NCBI GenBank assembly: GCA_022842255.1
Contig: JALHPW010000034.1
Coordinates: forward strand, 1 to 15,885
Reading direction: 5' to 3'
Length of the DNA stretch: 15,885 nucleotides
Origin: Saprospiraceae bacterium
GTDB taxonomy: Bacteria > Bacteroidota > Bacteroidia > Chitinophagales > Saprospiraceae
This document shows, in pieces, positions 1 through 6,701 of the stretch; the first letter of the stretch is position 1, and the number at the start of each line of letters is the position of its first letter. The position numbers were made by a program, and so were the translations under genes. The notes below the pieces were generated by a model that searched no databases, was not told the origin of the DNA, and worked only from the letters and a program-made list of their open reading frames with translations.

Positions 1-128
1 CGGTAGATGCTTTTTTTGAAAAAATCAACCGTATCCCATCTCCTCCGATAGAAATGGATTGGGATTTCGAGGATGATGATGAACTAAAAAAAAGGCTTCC
101 CAAACTCTTCAAAAAACTTGAAGGCTGA
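1..128 (+). CDS. C-terminal end of an unknown protein (partial)
   Basis: An open frame runs in from the left edge (first full codon at base 3) and ends at a TGA at 126-128, leaving 41 residues. The tail is strongly charged: an acidic run (DWDFEDDDE) followed by a basic run (KKRLPKLFKKLEG). I do not recognise the family. It lies 42 nt upstream of the isomerase-like gene on the same strand, and no terminator hairpin is visible between them, so co-transcription is possible. The frame is supported only by its continuity and by the gap to the next gene; the rest of the gene is outside the window. Confidence 0.55.
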   Translation, partial: VDAFFEKINRIPSPPIEMDWDFEDDDELKKRLPKLFKKLEG

Positions 129-170
129 AATCATCACCTGCGAACTAAACATCGCGCCACTCTTTCAAAC

Positions 171-1106
171 ATGTCCACCCGCCGCCGCGCAATCAAAACC
201 CTCGTCGCTGGAGCCGCCGCGCTCGCGACGTCTCCCACCCAAGCATTTGCAAAAATGACCGATCATCAATCACCAGTCACCAGTCAACCGATCACCCCCT
301 CCTTCGCATTGACTTCGGCGGGTAAAAGCCAGCCAATCATCCGACGCGGCAACATCCGCCACTCCGTGTGCCGCTGGACCTACGGCGATGTGCCGCTAGA
401 AGAACTCTGCATTTTCGCCAAACAAATCGGGCTATCTGCCATCGATTTGATTGGCCCCAACGAATGGGTGGTGTTGAAAAAACACGGGCTCGACTCCTCT
501 ATGTGTAATGGCGCTGAAATCGGACTGACCAAGGGTTTCAACGACCCGCAATACCATGCGCAACTCGTTCAAAATTACACAGATATGATTCCGCAGGTGG
601 CAAAAGCGGGCTATAAAAACCTGATTTGTTTCAGCGGAAACCGCAACGGAATGGACGACGAAACAGGCTTGAAAAACTGCGTAACAGGCCTGAAAAAGCT
701 GCTCCCGCTCGCCGAAAAAAATGGGGTGGTGTTGCAGATGGAACTCTTCAATTCCAAGGTGGACCACAAGGATTACATGTGCGACAAATCAGCCTGGGGC
801 ATTGAGCTTTGTAAGCGCCTGGGCTCGGAAAATTTCAAATTGCTCTTCGACATCTACCACATGCAAATCAACGAAGGGGATGTGATCCGCACGATTCGGG
901 AGGGGCATGCCTATTTCGGCCACTACCATACCGCCGGGGTGCCGGGCCGCAACGAAATCGACGAAACCCAGGAACTCTACTACCCGGCCATCATGCGGGC
1001 GATTGTGGAAACAGGTTACAAGGGGTATGTGGCCCAGGAGTTTATCCCCACGGCGGGCGACAAACTGGGCGCTTTGAGCAAGGCCATTGACATTTGTGAT
1101 GTTTGA
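171..1106 (+). CDS. Tat-exported hydroxypyruvate isomerase-family TIM-barrel protein
   Basis: A 311-residue protein of the xylose-isomerase-like TIM-barrel superfamily, closest by eye to hydroxypyruvate isomerase (Hyi, which interconverts hydroxypyruvate and tartronate semialdehyde). Family signatures seen: MELFNSK with Glu191, LFDIYHMQINEGD with Asp227, GHYHTAGVPGRNEID with His251/His253, and a late Glu290 in VAQEFIP; in the family two glutamates are catalytic and the Asp/His residues bind metal. The N-terminus (residues 1-27) is a good twin-arginine signal: TRRRAIK, then an Ala/Leu-rich segment and AFA, which supports the ATG at 171. Export folded to the periplasm is therefore inferred, unlike cytoplasmic Hyi of E. 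coli. Residues 31-44 form a linker encoded by heptad-like DNA. The exact substrate cannot be read from sequence; related barrels act on other keto-sugars or inositols. Confidence 0.85.
   Translation: MSTRRRAIKTLVAGAAALATSPTQAFAKMTDHQSPVTSQPITPSFALTSAGKSQPIIRRGNIRHSVCRWTYGDVPLEELCIFAKQIGLSAIDLIGPNEWVVLKKHGLDSSMCNGAEIGLTKGFNDPQYHAQLVQNYTDMIPQVAKAGYKNLICFSGNRNGMDDETGLKNCVTGLKKLLPLAEKNGVVLQMELFNSKVDHKDYMCDKSAWGIELCKRLGSENFKLLFDIYHMQINEGDVIRTIREGHAYFGHYHTAGVPGRNEIDETQELYYPAIMRAIVETGYKGYVAQEFIPTAGDKLGALSKAIDICDV
261..295 (+). repeat. Degenerate 7-bp tandem repeat inside the linker of the isomerase-like gene
   Basis: Five consecutive 7-bp units with rough consensus AGTCACC (first unit gatcatc, third agtcacc, fifth cgatcac). 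The run encodes the polar linker between the Tat signal and the barrel domain. It is one of four similar short-period repeats in this window (see 2989-3012, 6664-6698, 11332-11359). Confidence 0.6.
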
Positions 1107-1124
1107 TTTTAAATAATCTAGCCT

Positions 1125-1193
1125 AACCGCAGAGGCGCAAAGACGCGGAGGAATTGAAGCCCAAAGGCATTGCGCCTCCGCGTCTCTGCGGTT
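1125..1193. repeat. Imperfect palindromic intergenic repeat, possible terminator
   Basis: The left arm starts AACCGCAGAGGCGC and continues AAAGACGCGGAGG; the right arm (1175-1193) is CCTCCGCGTCTCTGCGGTT, whose complement reads AACCGCAGAGACGCGGAGG. The arms are near-identical apart from an 8-base offset inside the left arm. The right arm runs into TTTATTTTAT, so on the plus strand it could end the isomerase-gene transcript. Sequences of this AACCGCAGAG...GCGGAGG type recur in intergenic DNA of many Bacteroidota, as I remember them; copy number here needs a genome search. Confidence 0.65.
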
Positions 1194-1224
1194 TTATTTT
1201 ATCGCACTACGAAAATTCTTAAAC

Positions 1225-1803
1225 ATGAAAAATACCCTATTTTTTACCACATCCTTGCTCCTGCTAACGCTCACTTCCTGCAAGGACAAAAACAAATCCG
1301 TTTATGAAAACTGCTGTGGAACGGAGGCTACCGTGGATTCCTTCCGCATTTCCGTCCCCACCTTGGACCAAAACGGCAATATCATCGACTCGACCAGTGC
1401 GGCACAAGTGTATATCCCCAATATTTTCATCAACGATAATTCCGGCGATAATAACCTTCTGATGGTGTTTGGCGGGCCTTCAATTGAACGGGTAACGGAA
1501 TTCAAAATCACCAATGAAGATGGGGACCTCCTGTTTCAACAATTTGATTTCCTGCCCAATGACCCCGGTTTTGCTTGGGAGGGCTTGAAGCCCAATGGCA
1601 CTCCGTATCAGGGGCTGTGTACTTATCTGGCCATCGTAAAGTTTATTGACGGTCAAACCAGGTTTTATCAGGGCAAGGCTTGTGTTTATAATTGCACAGA
1701 CGAGGGGTTTCCAAACGAAAATCTACCCGGCTGTTTCTTTCCTTCCCAACATGATGGTAATGGTGGGAGGGACCCAAGTTTGCCTTATAACGCGTGTTTT
1801 TGA
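1225..1803 (+). CDS. Lipoprotein with a T9SS type B sorting-domain-like region
   Basis: A 192-residue protein. Residues 1-19 are a lipoprotein signal ending in LTSC, so Cys19 is the expected lipidated residue; +2/+3 are Lys-Asp. Residues 62-155 (VYIPNIF ... SGDNNL ... FKITNEDGDLLFQ ... WEGLKPNGTPYQGLCTYLAIVKFIDG) follow the pattern of the gliding-motility-associated C-terminal domain (VFPNAFTPNGDGxND ... W.G....YxW) seen intact in the gene ending at 9774. Unlike a sorting domain it is followed by about 37 further residues, and the usual GxVTLxR end is missing. Eight cysteines (19, 30, 31, 132, 153, 157, 170, 191) suggest disulfides. Function is unknown; membrane anchoring is a good inference. 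It converges on the LamG gene across a shared terminator. Confidence 0.8.
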   Translation: MKNTLFFTTSLLLLTLTSCKDKNKSVYENCCGTEATVDSFRISVPTLDQNGNIIDSTSAAQVYIPNIFINDNSGDNNLLMVFGGPSIERVTEFKITNEDGDLLFQQFDFLPNDPGFAWEGLKPNGTPYQGLCTYLAIVKFIDGQTRFYQGKACVYNCTDEGFPNENLPGCFFPSQHDGNGGRDPSLPYNACF

Positions 1804-1822
1804 ATGCTTACATACATTAAAA

Positions 1823-1859
1823 CCAATCCCCCTTTCACAAAAGCGGAAAGGGGGATTGG
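1823..1859. terminator. Bidirectional terminator between convergent genes
   Basis: A perfect 14-bp stem, CCAATCCCCCTTTC (1823-1836) with GAAAGGGGGATTGG (1846-1859), and a 9-nt loop. On the minus strand it is followed by TTTTAAT, so it terminates the LamG gene best; on the plus strand it lies 20 nt after the lipoprotein stop but lacks a T-run. Confidence 0.8.
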
Positions 1860-1941
1860 CCAGGCAATCGCATGAATAATTGTGTATAAAAAGCCACAGA
1901 GCAGCGAAACGTCTGTAGAAAAGGGGCGCTTAGCTCTAAGC

Positions 1942-2979
1942 TCAAATTTTAATAAAACTCAACGTTTTCGATACTTCAGCATTGCCAAGTTTAAGCAAAT
2001 AAGTGCCGCTGGGCAAGGAGGAAACATCGATGGTATGAATGCCGTCCAGAATTGAAATTTCACGAACCAGTCGGCCATCGGAAGCATAAATCTGGCCAGC
2101 AACTTTCTGAGCCCCTTTCATCTCCACCTGCAAGATTTCCCGTACTGGGTTGGGGGAAATTGCCACCACCATGCCCTGGTTTGGGGCAATCAATTCTTCC
2201 TCAACCCCAACCAGCTGAACCTCGCACATTTTGTCAACCAACGGTGGAACATCCGTAACGTATTTGGGTAAATTGTTAAGCCCCAAAGCACCTTGCCGTT
2301 TACCATGCCGTTTATTAGGGCTGCAATCGTAAACAGTATCTGCATTCAAATCAAACTTGTAGTTGCCAAACAAACCCGGCTCCAAGCCTGAGCTTTCGTT
2401 CTTGAAGTCCTCAAAAATCTCACGGCAATTTTTTGCACGCTGCCAGATTTTGATATCGTCCAGGTTTCCTCGAAAAAATCGGTAATTGGCAGCAGGGTCA
2501 TACCGATTCCTACCCAATTCAAATATTGGGATTTCTGAAACTGGCTCATAAAAACCACAGGTCACCACCTCCGGAAAGCCATCAATGTATAGCCACAGCC
2601 GAGTGTCTCCCTCTTTTACCACCGCAAAATGGTGCCAGGCATTATCGGCAACGGCAGCAGTGGAAGACAATTCCTCGCCGCCCAATACGGTTGCGACGGA
2701 TCTGAAGTTGAATCGTACCAAGCCATTGTCCCTGACTTCGAGCGTTACATTGGCATTTTTATCCGGAATATCAAGAAACGACATCAGGATAACTTGCGGT
2801 TCAAATTGGGGCGTACACTTGAACCACCCTTCAATCGTGAAACTTGGGGCCGTCATCGCCGCACATTCCGGGAAAACAGCATAATCATCATCGCCATCAA
2901 ACTGGAGGCTAAAATTTTGAGCATGCAAGGAAGTTGCGCAAACGGCTAAGAAAAACAGAGGAATAAAAGCAAATTTCAT
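1942..2979 (-). CDS. Secreted LamG-domain protein with T9SS type A sorting domain
   Basis: I start the gene at the ATG at 2979 (345 residues), because MKFAFIPLFFLAVCATSLHAQ is a complete signal peptide; the 17 codons upstream to 3030 come from short-repeat DNA and would spoil it. Residues about 22-205 form a concanavalin-like LamG/pentraxin jelly roll (LQFDGDDDYAVFP, FTIEGWFK, AWHHFAVVKEGDTRLWLYIDG, FRGNLDDIKIWQRA), a fold that commonly binds glycans. The last about 75 residues are a type A T9SS sorting domain (SPNPV....LQVEM, LPSGTYLLKL, ending KTLSFIKI). The product is predicted to be carried across the outer membrane by T9SS and attached or released at the surface. No catalytic domain is present, so a binding or adhesion role is inferred. 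Confidence 0.88.
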   Translation of the reverse strand: MKFAFIPLFFLAVCATSLHAQNFSLQFDGDDDYAVFPECAAMTAPSFTIEGWFKCTPQFEPQVILMSFLDIPDKNANVTLEVRDNGLVRFNFRSVATVLGGEELSSTAAVADNAWHHFAVVKEGDTRLWLYIDGFPEVVTCGFYEPVSEIPIFELGRNRYDPAANYRFFRGNLDDIKIWQRAKNCREIFEDFKNESSGLEPGLFGNYKFDLNADTVYDCSPNKRHGKRQGALGLNNLPKYVTDVPPLVDKMCEVQLVGVEEELIAPNQGMVVAISPNPVREILQVEMKGAQKVAGQIYASDGRLVREISILDGIHTIDVSSLPSGTYLLKLGNAEVSKTLSFIKI

Positions 2980-2988
2980 ATTAAAAAA

Positions 2989-3012
2989 GTGGTGAAAAGA
3001 TGAAGTAATGAA
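2989..3012 (-). repeat. 8-bp tandem repeat in the 5' untranslated region of the LamG gene
   Basis: Three units, read on the plus strand as GTGGTGAA, AAGATGAA, GTAATGAA, with a fourth degenerate unit after them. They end 10 nt before the start codon of the LamG gene and lie between its promoter and its ATG. Confidence 0.5.
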
Positions 3013-3047
3013 GTATTCTAAAATGTTCAATCAAACAACATATTCTA

Positions 3048-3078
3048 CAAAAGTAAGGGTAAAAGGTTGCCATACAAT
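3048..3078 (-). promoter_or_regulatory. Bacteroidota-type promoter for the LamG gene
   Basis: On the minus strand, TACTTTTG (3055-3048) matches the -7 consensus TAnnTTTG exactly, and ATTG (3078-3075) stands 19 nt upstream at the -33 position. Transcription would start near 3043, giving a leader of about 60 nt. Confidence 0.65.
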
Positions 3079-3084
3079 ATAAAG

Positions 3085-3116
3085 AGCCCCCTTCCCGTGT
3101 TTGCGGAAAGGGGGCT
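3085..3116 (-). terminator. Terminator downstream of the TonB-dependent receptor gene
   Basis: AGCCCCCTTCCC (3085-3096) pairs with GGAAAGGGGGCT (3105-3116) with one mismatch and an 8-nt loop. It sits 47 nt past the receptor stop codon and is followed on the minus strand by CTTTATATT; on the plus strand it is followed by TCTTTTT. It is close to the LamG -33 box, so it also insulates that promoter. Confidence 0.75.
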
Positions 3117-3162
3117 TCTTTTTAAAAACCTTGATACTGGTTAACTATATACCAAGCCAAGC

Positions 3163-5925
3163 TTAGAACCTCACCGTCAAGTTAGCAGCCAAAGTAGTAC
3201 CCAACTGGCTGAACTGCGAGCCGTCGTAGGTTACGATGGAGTAGCGCTGGTTGAAGGTAATCGCATTGGAGTTGTTCTTCACCTGTACTGGGTCAGCCAA
3301 GACGGCTTCGCCAGCAGCGTTCAGGGCTTTCAACTCCCATTTTGGCAACACGTTGAGGATGTTGTTGACGTTGATACCGAGGCTAAGTGTTTTCGAGAGT
3401 TCGAAGTTCACACCAAGATCCGTAACAACGGCTGGCTTGAATTCCGTCTTCAAGTTTTGGTTCAAACCTGCCTGACGGAAGGTCGTTGGCCCAAACAAAG
3501 TGTTGTTCAGGTTGAACGTGATCTTTTTCATGCCATAGTCAATGCCCAGAATGGCTTTGTACTTCGGGCGCGAAGAGAAAAGCAGTGCATCCTGCGTGTA
3601 GTCAAACACACTTTTGCCAGCAGCAGCAATCAGTGGTGGGTTGATAACATCGCCATTGGGTTGGCTAACATCGCCAGCTTCGTAATCGCTCCGGCTTTTG
3701 GCGTTTTCCAAACCGTTGTTGATCACATAGTTGGCGGCAAGGTTGAAATTCAATTTGCCACTTCCGACAGCCACGTTGCGATAGCTGGCCACAAAGTCAA
3801 TACCGCTGGTGCGGGTGTTGATACCGTTGGTCCAAAACGAAGCGGCAACGATGCCATTGGAGGTCAAGACCTGGTCAAGTGCATTGTTTGGATCGCCTGT
3901 TCCAGTGATTTCAGAACCAAGAATGATGCGGTTGTCCACAGCGATATTGTAGTAGTCGAGCGTTATGTTGAAGTTCGAGGTCGGTTTGACACCAAAACCC
4001 ACCGTGATGTTGGTGGATTCTTCTGGCTGCAATTGTCCAACACCCAGCAATTTAGCTTGTGGGCTGTTGTTGTTGAAAATGCCTTTGGTCTGGATACCTT
4101 GGCCAGGAACGAAGCTCTGCTGTGCGATTTGCAGGTAAATCTGGTGCAACTGAGGCGCGCGGAAACCCGTGGAATAAGAGGCACGGAGGGTCAGCTTGTC
4201 GTCCAGCATTTTGTAACGCGAGCTGATTTTGTACACGAAGGTGTTGCCAAAATCACTATATCGCTCGGCACGCACGGTAGCGTCCAAAAGGAAATTGTCT
4301 GTAATGTCGTACGACAATCCCAAATAACCACCGTAGTTGTAACGAGTGTTTTTGCTGGCGTTGTTGGAGCGGGTTCCAGGGAAGGAATCAGCGCCATTGC
4401 CTACATAAGAAGCGGTGTCGCCTTCAATAATCTCATATGTTTCTTGCCGGAACTCGGTACCAACCGAGAAATTCAGGTTGTCGACCAGCATTTTGGACAC
4501 GTCAATGTTGCCCACATTGTGCTGGAAGGAGTAACCGCCAGGTTTGAACGTAAGCGGGCTATTGAGACCCAAAGTGCTGTTGCGGGAATTGTTGACCGTG
4601 TAAAGTTGTTGGTTGCCACCCGTGGTAAAACTCACGTCGGTATTCCAGCCATTTTTCATCGAACGGATTCCGATGGTCCCGTTGTAATCGGTCAAGTCAC
4701 CCTCGAAGGTAGGACCGTAGCCCACGTAAGGACGGCCTTCTGCCGCAGCAAGCACGGCGTACGGGTTGTCCGCAGGTCCGCGCCAGTAAGGTGTGCGGTA
4801 GTTGGCAAAGCTGTTCACCTTTTTGTACACGTATGCCATGTTGCCGTACACCTCGGTGTTTTCGCTGATGGGGATTCCCGCATTGATGAGGAAGCGAGCG
4901 GAGGCCTTTTCTGGGTCGCCGTTGATGTTGCCTGCATCGGGATAATCGCGCAAAAATGCTTGAACATCTGCGATGTCTGCACCAAAGTCGTTGGCTTCGC
5001 CTTGTGCATCTACGTCTCCAGGCCGATTGGCTTGGGATTGGTGCGAGAGGGCCACAGTGTAGTTCACATAGCCGCGGTCGCCGTAGTTCGCGCCATTGTT
5101 GATGGAAAGGCCAATCATTTCACCGTCGCCTTTGGAGGTAATACCGGTGTTGAGGGTTACCGATCCATACTCATAACGGTCTTTCAAAATCACGTTCATA
5201 ACGCCCGCAATGGCATCGGAACCATACTGCGCCGAAGCACCGTCACGCAGGATTTCCACGCGTTTGATGGCATCGGTTGGGATGGCCGAAAGGTCGGCGC
5301 CACCTTCCCCACGGCCTGGGGAGGTCTGGATGTATACCAAAGAGCTGGCATTTTTACGTTTGCCGTTGATGAGCACGAGCGTACGGCTGGGGCCCATGTT
5401 GCGGATTTCATAAGGGTCGAGCAAGGAAGTTGCGTCGTTCACAGGCGTTTGCACGGAGTTGAACGAAGGTACCCGGTACGTCAAGGCACGATCAAAAGCG
5501 GGTTGACCGGTGCTACGCACGTCGTTGGCCGAAAGGATGTCAATCGGCAGTGGCGAATCGGTGATGGTACGCTGCGTGTTGCGGCTACCCGTGCTGATTA
5601 CTACCTCATCAAGTGTAAGGTCGGAAGATTCCATTTTCACATCGAGGGTCACGGCAGCGCCGCTGATGGTGACCGACTGGGAAAATGGTTTGAAACCCGT
5701 GTAGGCCACATTGATTTGGTAGCTGCCGTTGGGCAAGGGAAGCGTGTACTTACCCGAAATATCGGTCGCAGTACTTTTTCCCGTACCAACCGCCCCGACA
5801 GAGGCCCCAACCAGCGGGTCGCCGTTGCTGTCCGTAATGGTTCCTTGCACAGAGCCCTGTGCCCAGGCGCTTGCCCCAAAGAGCAGCAGGATGGCGACGA
5901 GCGCCAAATTGTGAAGTTGCTTCAT
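3163..5925 (-). CDS. TonB-dependent outer-membrane receptor with carboxypeptidase-regulatory-like domain
   Basis: A 920-residue protein. Residues 1-22 are a signal peptide (cut after WA-Q). Residues 24-100 form a CarboxypepD_reg-like beta-sandwich (GTITDSNGDPLVGASV, GTGKSTATDISGKYTL, Y.GF). LDEVVIST (105-112) looks like a TonB box. The plug follows (about 120-250: RTLVLINGKR, IKRVEILRDGASAQYGSDAIAGVMNVILKD), then a 22-strand-type barrel ending in a C-terminal Phe (NLTVRF), which fits BAM-dependent insertion. It should import a substrate with energy from TonB-ExbBD. The plug resembles general siderophore/vitamin/sugar receptors rather than SusC, and no susD partner is adjacent, so the ligand is not assignable. 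The gene is transcribed alone, with its own terminator. The long frame on the opposite strand is a shadow. Confidence 0.93.
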   Translation of the reverse strand: MKQLHNLALVAILLLFGASAWAQGSVQGTITDSNGDPLVGASVGAVGTGKSTATDISGKYTLPLPNGSYQINVAYTGFKPFSQSVTISGAAVTLDVKMESSDLTLDEVVISTGSRNTQRTITDSPLPIDILSANDVRSTGQPAFDRALTYRVPSFNSVQTPVNDATSLLDPYEIRNMGPSRTLVLINGKRKNASSLVYIQTSPGRGEGGADLSAIPTDAIKRVEILRDGASAQYGSDAIAGVMNVILKDRYEYGSVTLNTGITSKGDGEMIGLSINNGANYGDRGYVNYTVALSHQSQANRPGDVDAQGEANDFGADIADVQAFLRDYPDAGNINGDPEKASARFLINAGIPISENTEVYGNMAYVYKKVNSFANYRTPYWRGPADNPYAVLAAAEGRPYVGYGPTFEGDLTDYNGTIGIRSMKNGWNTDVSFTTGGNQQLYTVNNSRNSTLGLNSPLTFKPGGYSFQHNVGNIDVSKMLVDNLNFSVGTEFRQETYEIIEGDTASYVGNGADSFPGTRSNNASKNTRYNYGGYLGLSYDITDNFLLDATVRAERYSDFGNTFVYKISSRYKMLDDKLTLRASYSTGFRAPQLHQIYLQIAQQSFVPGQGIQTKGIFNNNSPQAKLLGVGQLQPEESTNITVGFGVKPTSNFNITLDYYNIAVDNRIILGSEITGTGDPNNALDQVLTSNGIVAASFWTNGINTRTSGIDFVASYRNVAVGSGKLNFNLAANYVINNGLENAKSRSDYEAGDVSQPNGDVINPPLIAAAGKSVFDYTQDALLFSSRPKYKAILGIDYGMKKITFNLNNTLFGPTTFRQAGLNQNLKTEFKPAVVTDLGVNFELSKTLSLGINVNNILNVLPKWELKALNAAGEAVLADPVQVKNNSNAITFNQRYSIVTYDGSQFSQLGTTLAANLTVRF

Positions 5926-6229
5926 ACAAAAAGAGAGTTTAGTGATGGATACATTTGCCTTATTTGGCCTTGAGCGATGGGCAAATGTGGAAAGAATAAA
6001 TTGAACTAAGATGTGTTAGGGGGGGCAAAATTTCGCGACCTGTTTTGATGTTGATAAAAAACGATGTTTTGTGCTTGAATAACGGCAGCAGGTTTTGAAA
6101 AAAGTGGGAAATTCAGAATCCGGTACTTTGGGGGTTTATTTGCCCTCCGGATGAATTTTTTACCTTTGGCGACGAATTCAATTGGCTACGCAATTTCTAA
6201 ATATCCCAATTTCAAAATGAACTACCACC
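5926..6229. other. Divergent intergenic region between the receptor gene and the 6230 operon
   Basis: This 304-nt gap holds the start-side control of both neighbours. A clear plus-strand promoter lies at 6139-6168. I could not find a matching TAnnTTTG promoter for the receptor on the minus strand; the nearest is CACATTTG (5989-5982), without a good -33 box. A run of seven G (6019-6025) lies about 95 nt upstream of the receptor start. Confidence 0.5.
6139..6168 (+). promoter_or_regulatory. Bacteroidota-type promoter for the 6230-9774 operon
   Basis: TTTG (6139-6142) and TACCTTTG (6161-6168) are separated by 18 nt, close to the Bacteroidota consensus TTTG-N19-TAnnTTTG. The expected transcription start near 6173 leaves a leader of about 55 nt before the ATG at 6230. 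Confidence 0.65.
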
Positions 6230-6658
6230 ATGCTACTTTCCAACGAACTCCTTTTTCTAACTGCCGAAAAACCCGCCCTTGCTGAGGCAAGCGGTGGGTT
6301 CGCAAAACAAGTGTTGGTGCTGGCTATGGCGGAGCCCAACAGCGCGGCCAACCGCGAATTCCTTGCAAAAGTATTGGCAGCGGCCCAGTTGAATTTGGCA
6401 CAAGACACCCTCCTGGCAGAAATCCCAGCAGGCGAGCCAAGGGCTCTGGCCCCCGAGCTTCAGGAGCGGCAACCCAAACAAGTCCTGGTTTTTGGGCTTT
6501 CGCCAGCCCAACTGGGGTTGTCTATTGAGGTCCAGGCTTACCATCCCTTCAAATTCTACGGCAGCACTTGGCTTTTTGCCGACCCGCTTTCCACCCTCGA
6601 ACCAGATAAAACCAAAAAGACCCAACTCTGGACCGCCTTGAAGCAAATATTCCTCTAA
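6230..6658 (+). CDS. Hypothetical protein of unknown function (142 aa)
   Basis: A 142-residue soluble protein without signal peptide or membrane segment. It alternates hydrophobic strands (KQVLVLAMAE; KQVLVFGLSP) with helices, the look of a small alpha/beta fold: residues 26-35 and 83-92 may be paired core strands, followed by LGLSIEVQAYHPFKFYGSTWLFADPLSTLEPDKTKKTQLWTALKQIF. I do not recognise a named family. The start at 6230 follows a good promoter by about 55 nt; the ATG at 6217 is in another frame and soon stops. It is the first gene of a likely operon with the glycosyltransferase, 43 nt downstream. That location does not settle its role. Confidence 0.75.
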   Translation: MLLSNELLFLTAEKPALAEASGGFAKQVLVLAMAEPNSAANREFLAKVLAAAQLNLAQDTLLAEIPAGEPRALAPELQERQPKQVLVFGLSPAQLGLSIEVQAYHPFKFYGSTWLFADPLSTLEPDKTKKTQLWTALKQIFL

Positions 6659-6663
6659 AGCCT

Positions 6664-6698
6664 GTTCAAAGTTCATCGTTCATCGTTTATCGTTCAAG
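6664..6698 (+). repeat. 7-bp tandem repeat just upstream of the glycosyltransferase start
   Basis: Five consecutive heptamers with consensus GTTCATC (units 1-5: gttcaaa, two perfect gttcatc, gtttatc, gttcaag). The run fills almost the whole 43-nt gap between the two genes and ends 3 nt before the TTG start codon. Confidence 0.75.
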
Positions 6699-6701
6699 AG
6701 G

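Noticed and set aside
2980..3030. 17-codon upstream extension of the LamG protein
   Set aside because: It is encoded by 8-bp repeat DNA and would sit in front of a normal signal peptide.
3163..5925. SusC of a polysaccharide utilisation locus
   Set aside because: No susD gene is adjacent, and the plug resembles general TonB-dependent receptors; the GH1 gene is about 5.5 kb away in another transcription unit.
3457..5973. 838-codon open frame on the plus strand
   Set aside because: It lies opposite the TonB-dependent receptor, whose domains are unmistakable; the antisense protein has no recognisable domain and arises from the receptor's codon use.
6664..6698. CRISPR-like array
   Set aside because: Units are 7 bp with no spacers; it is a simple tandem repeat.
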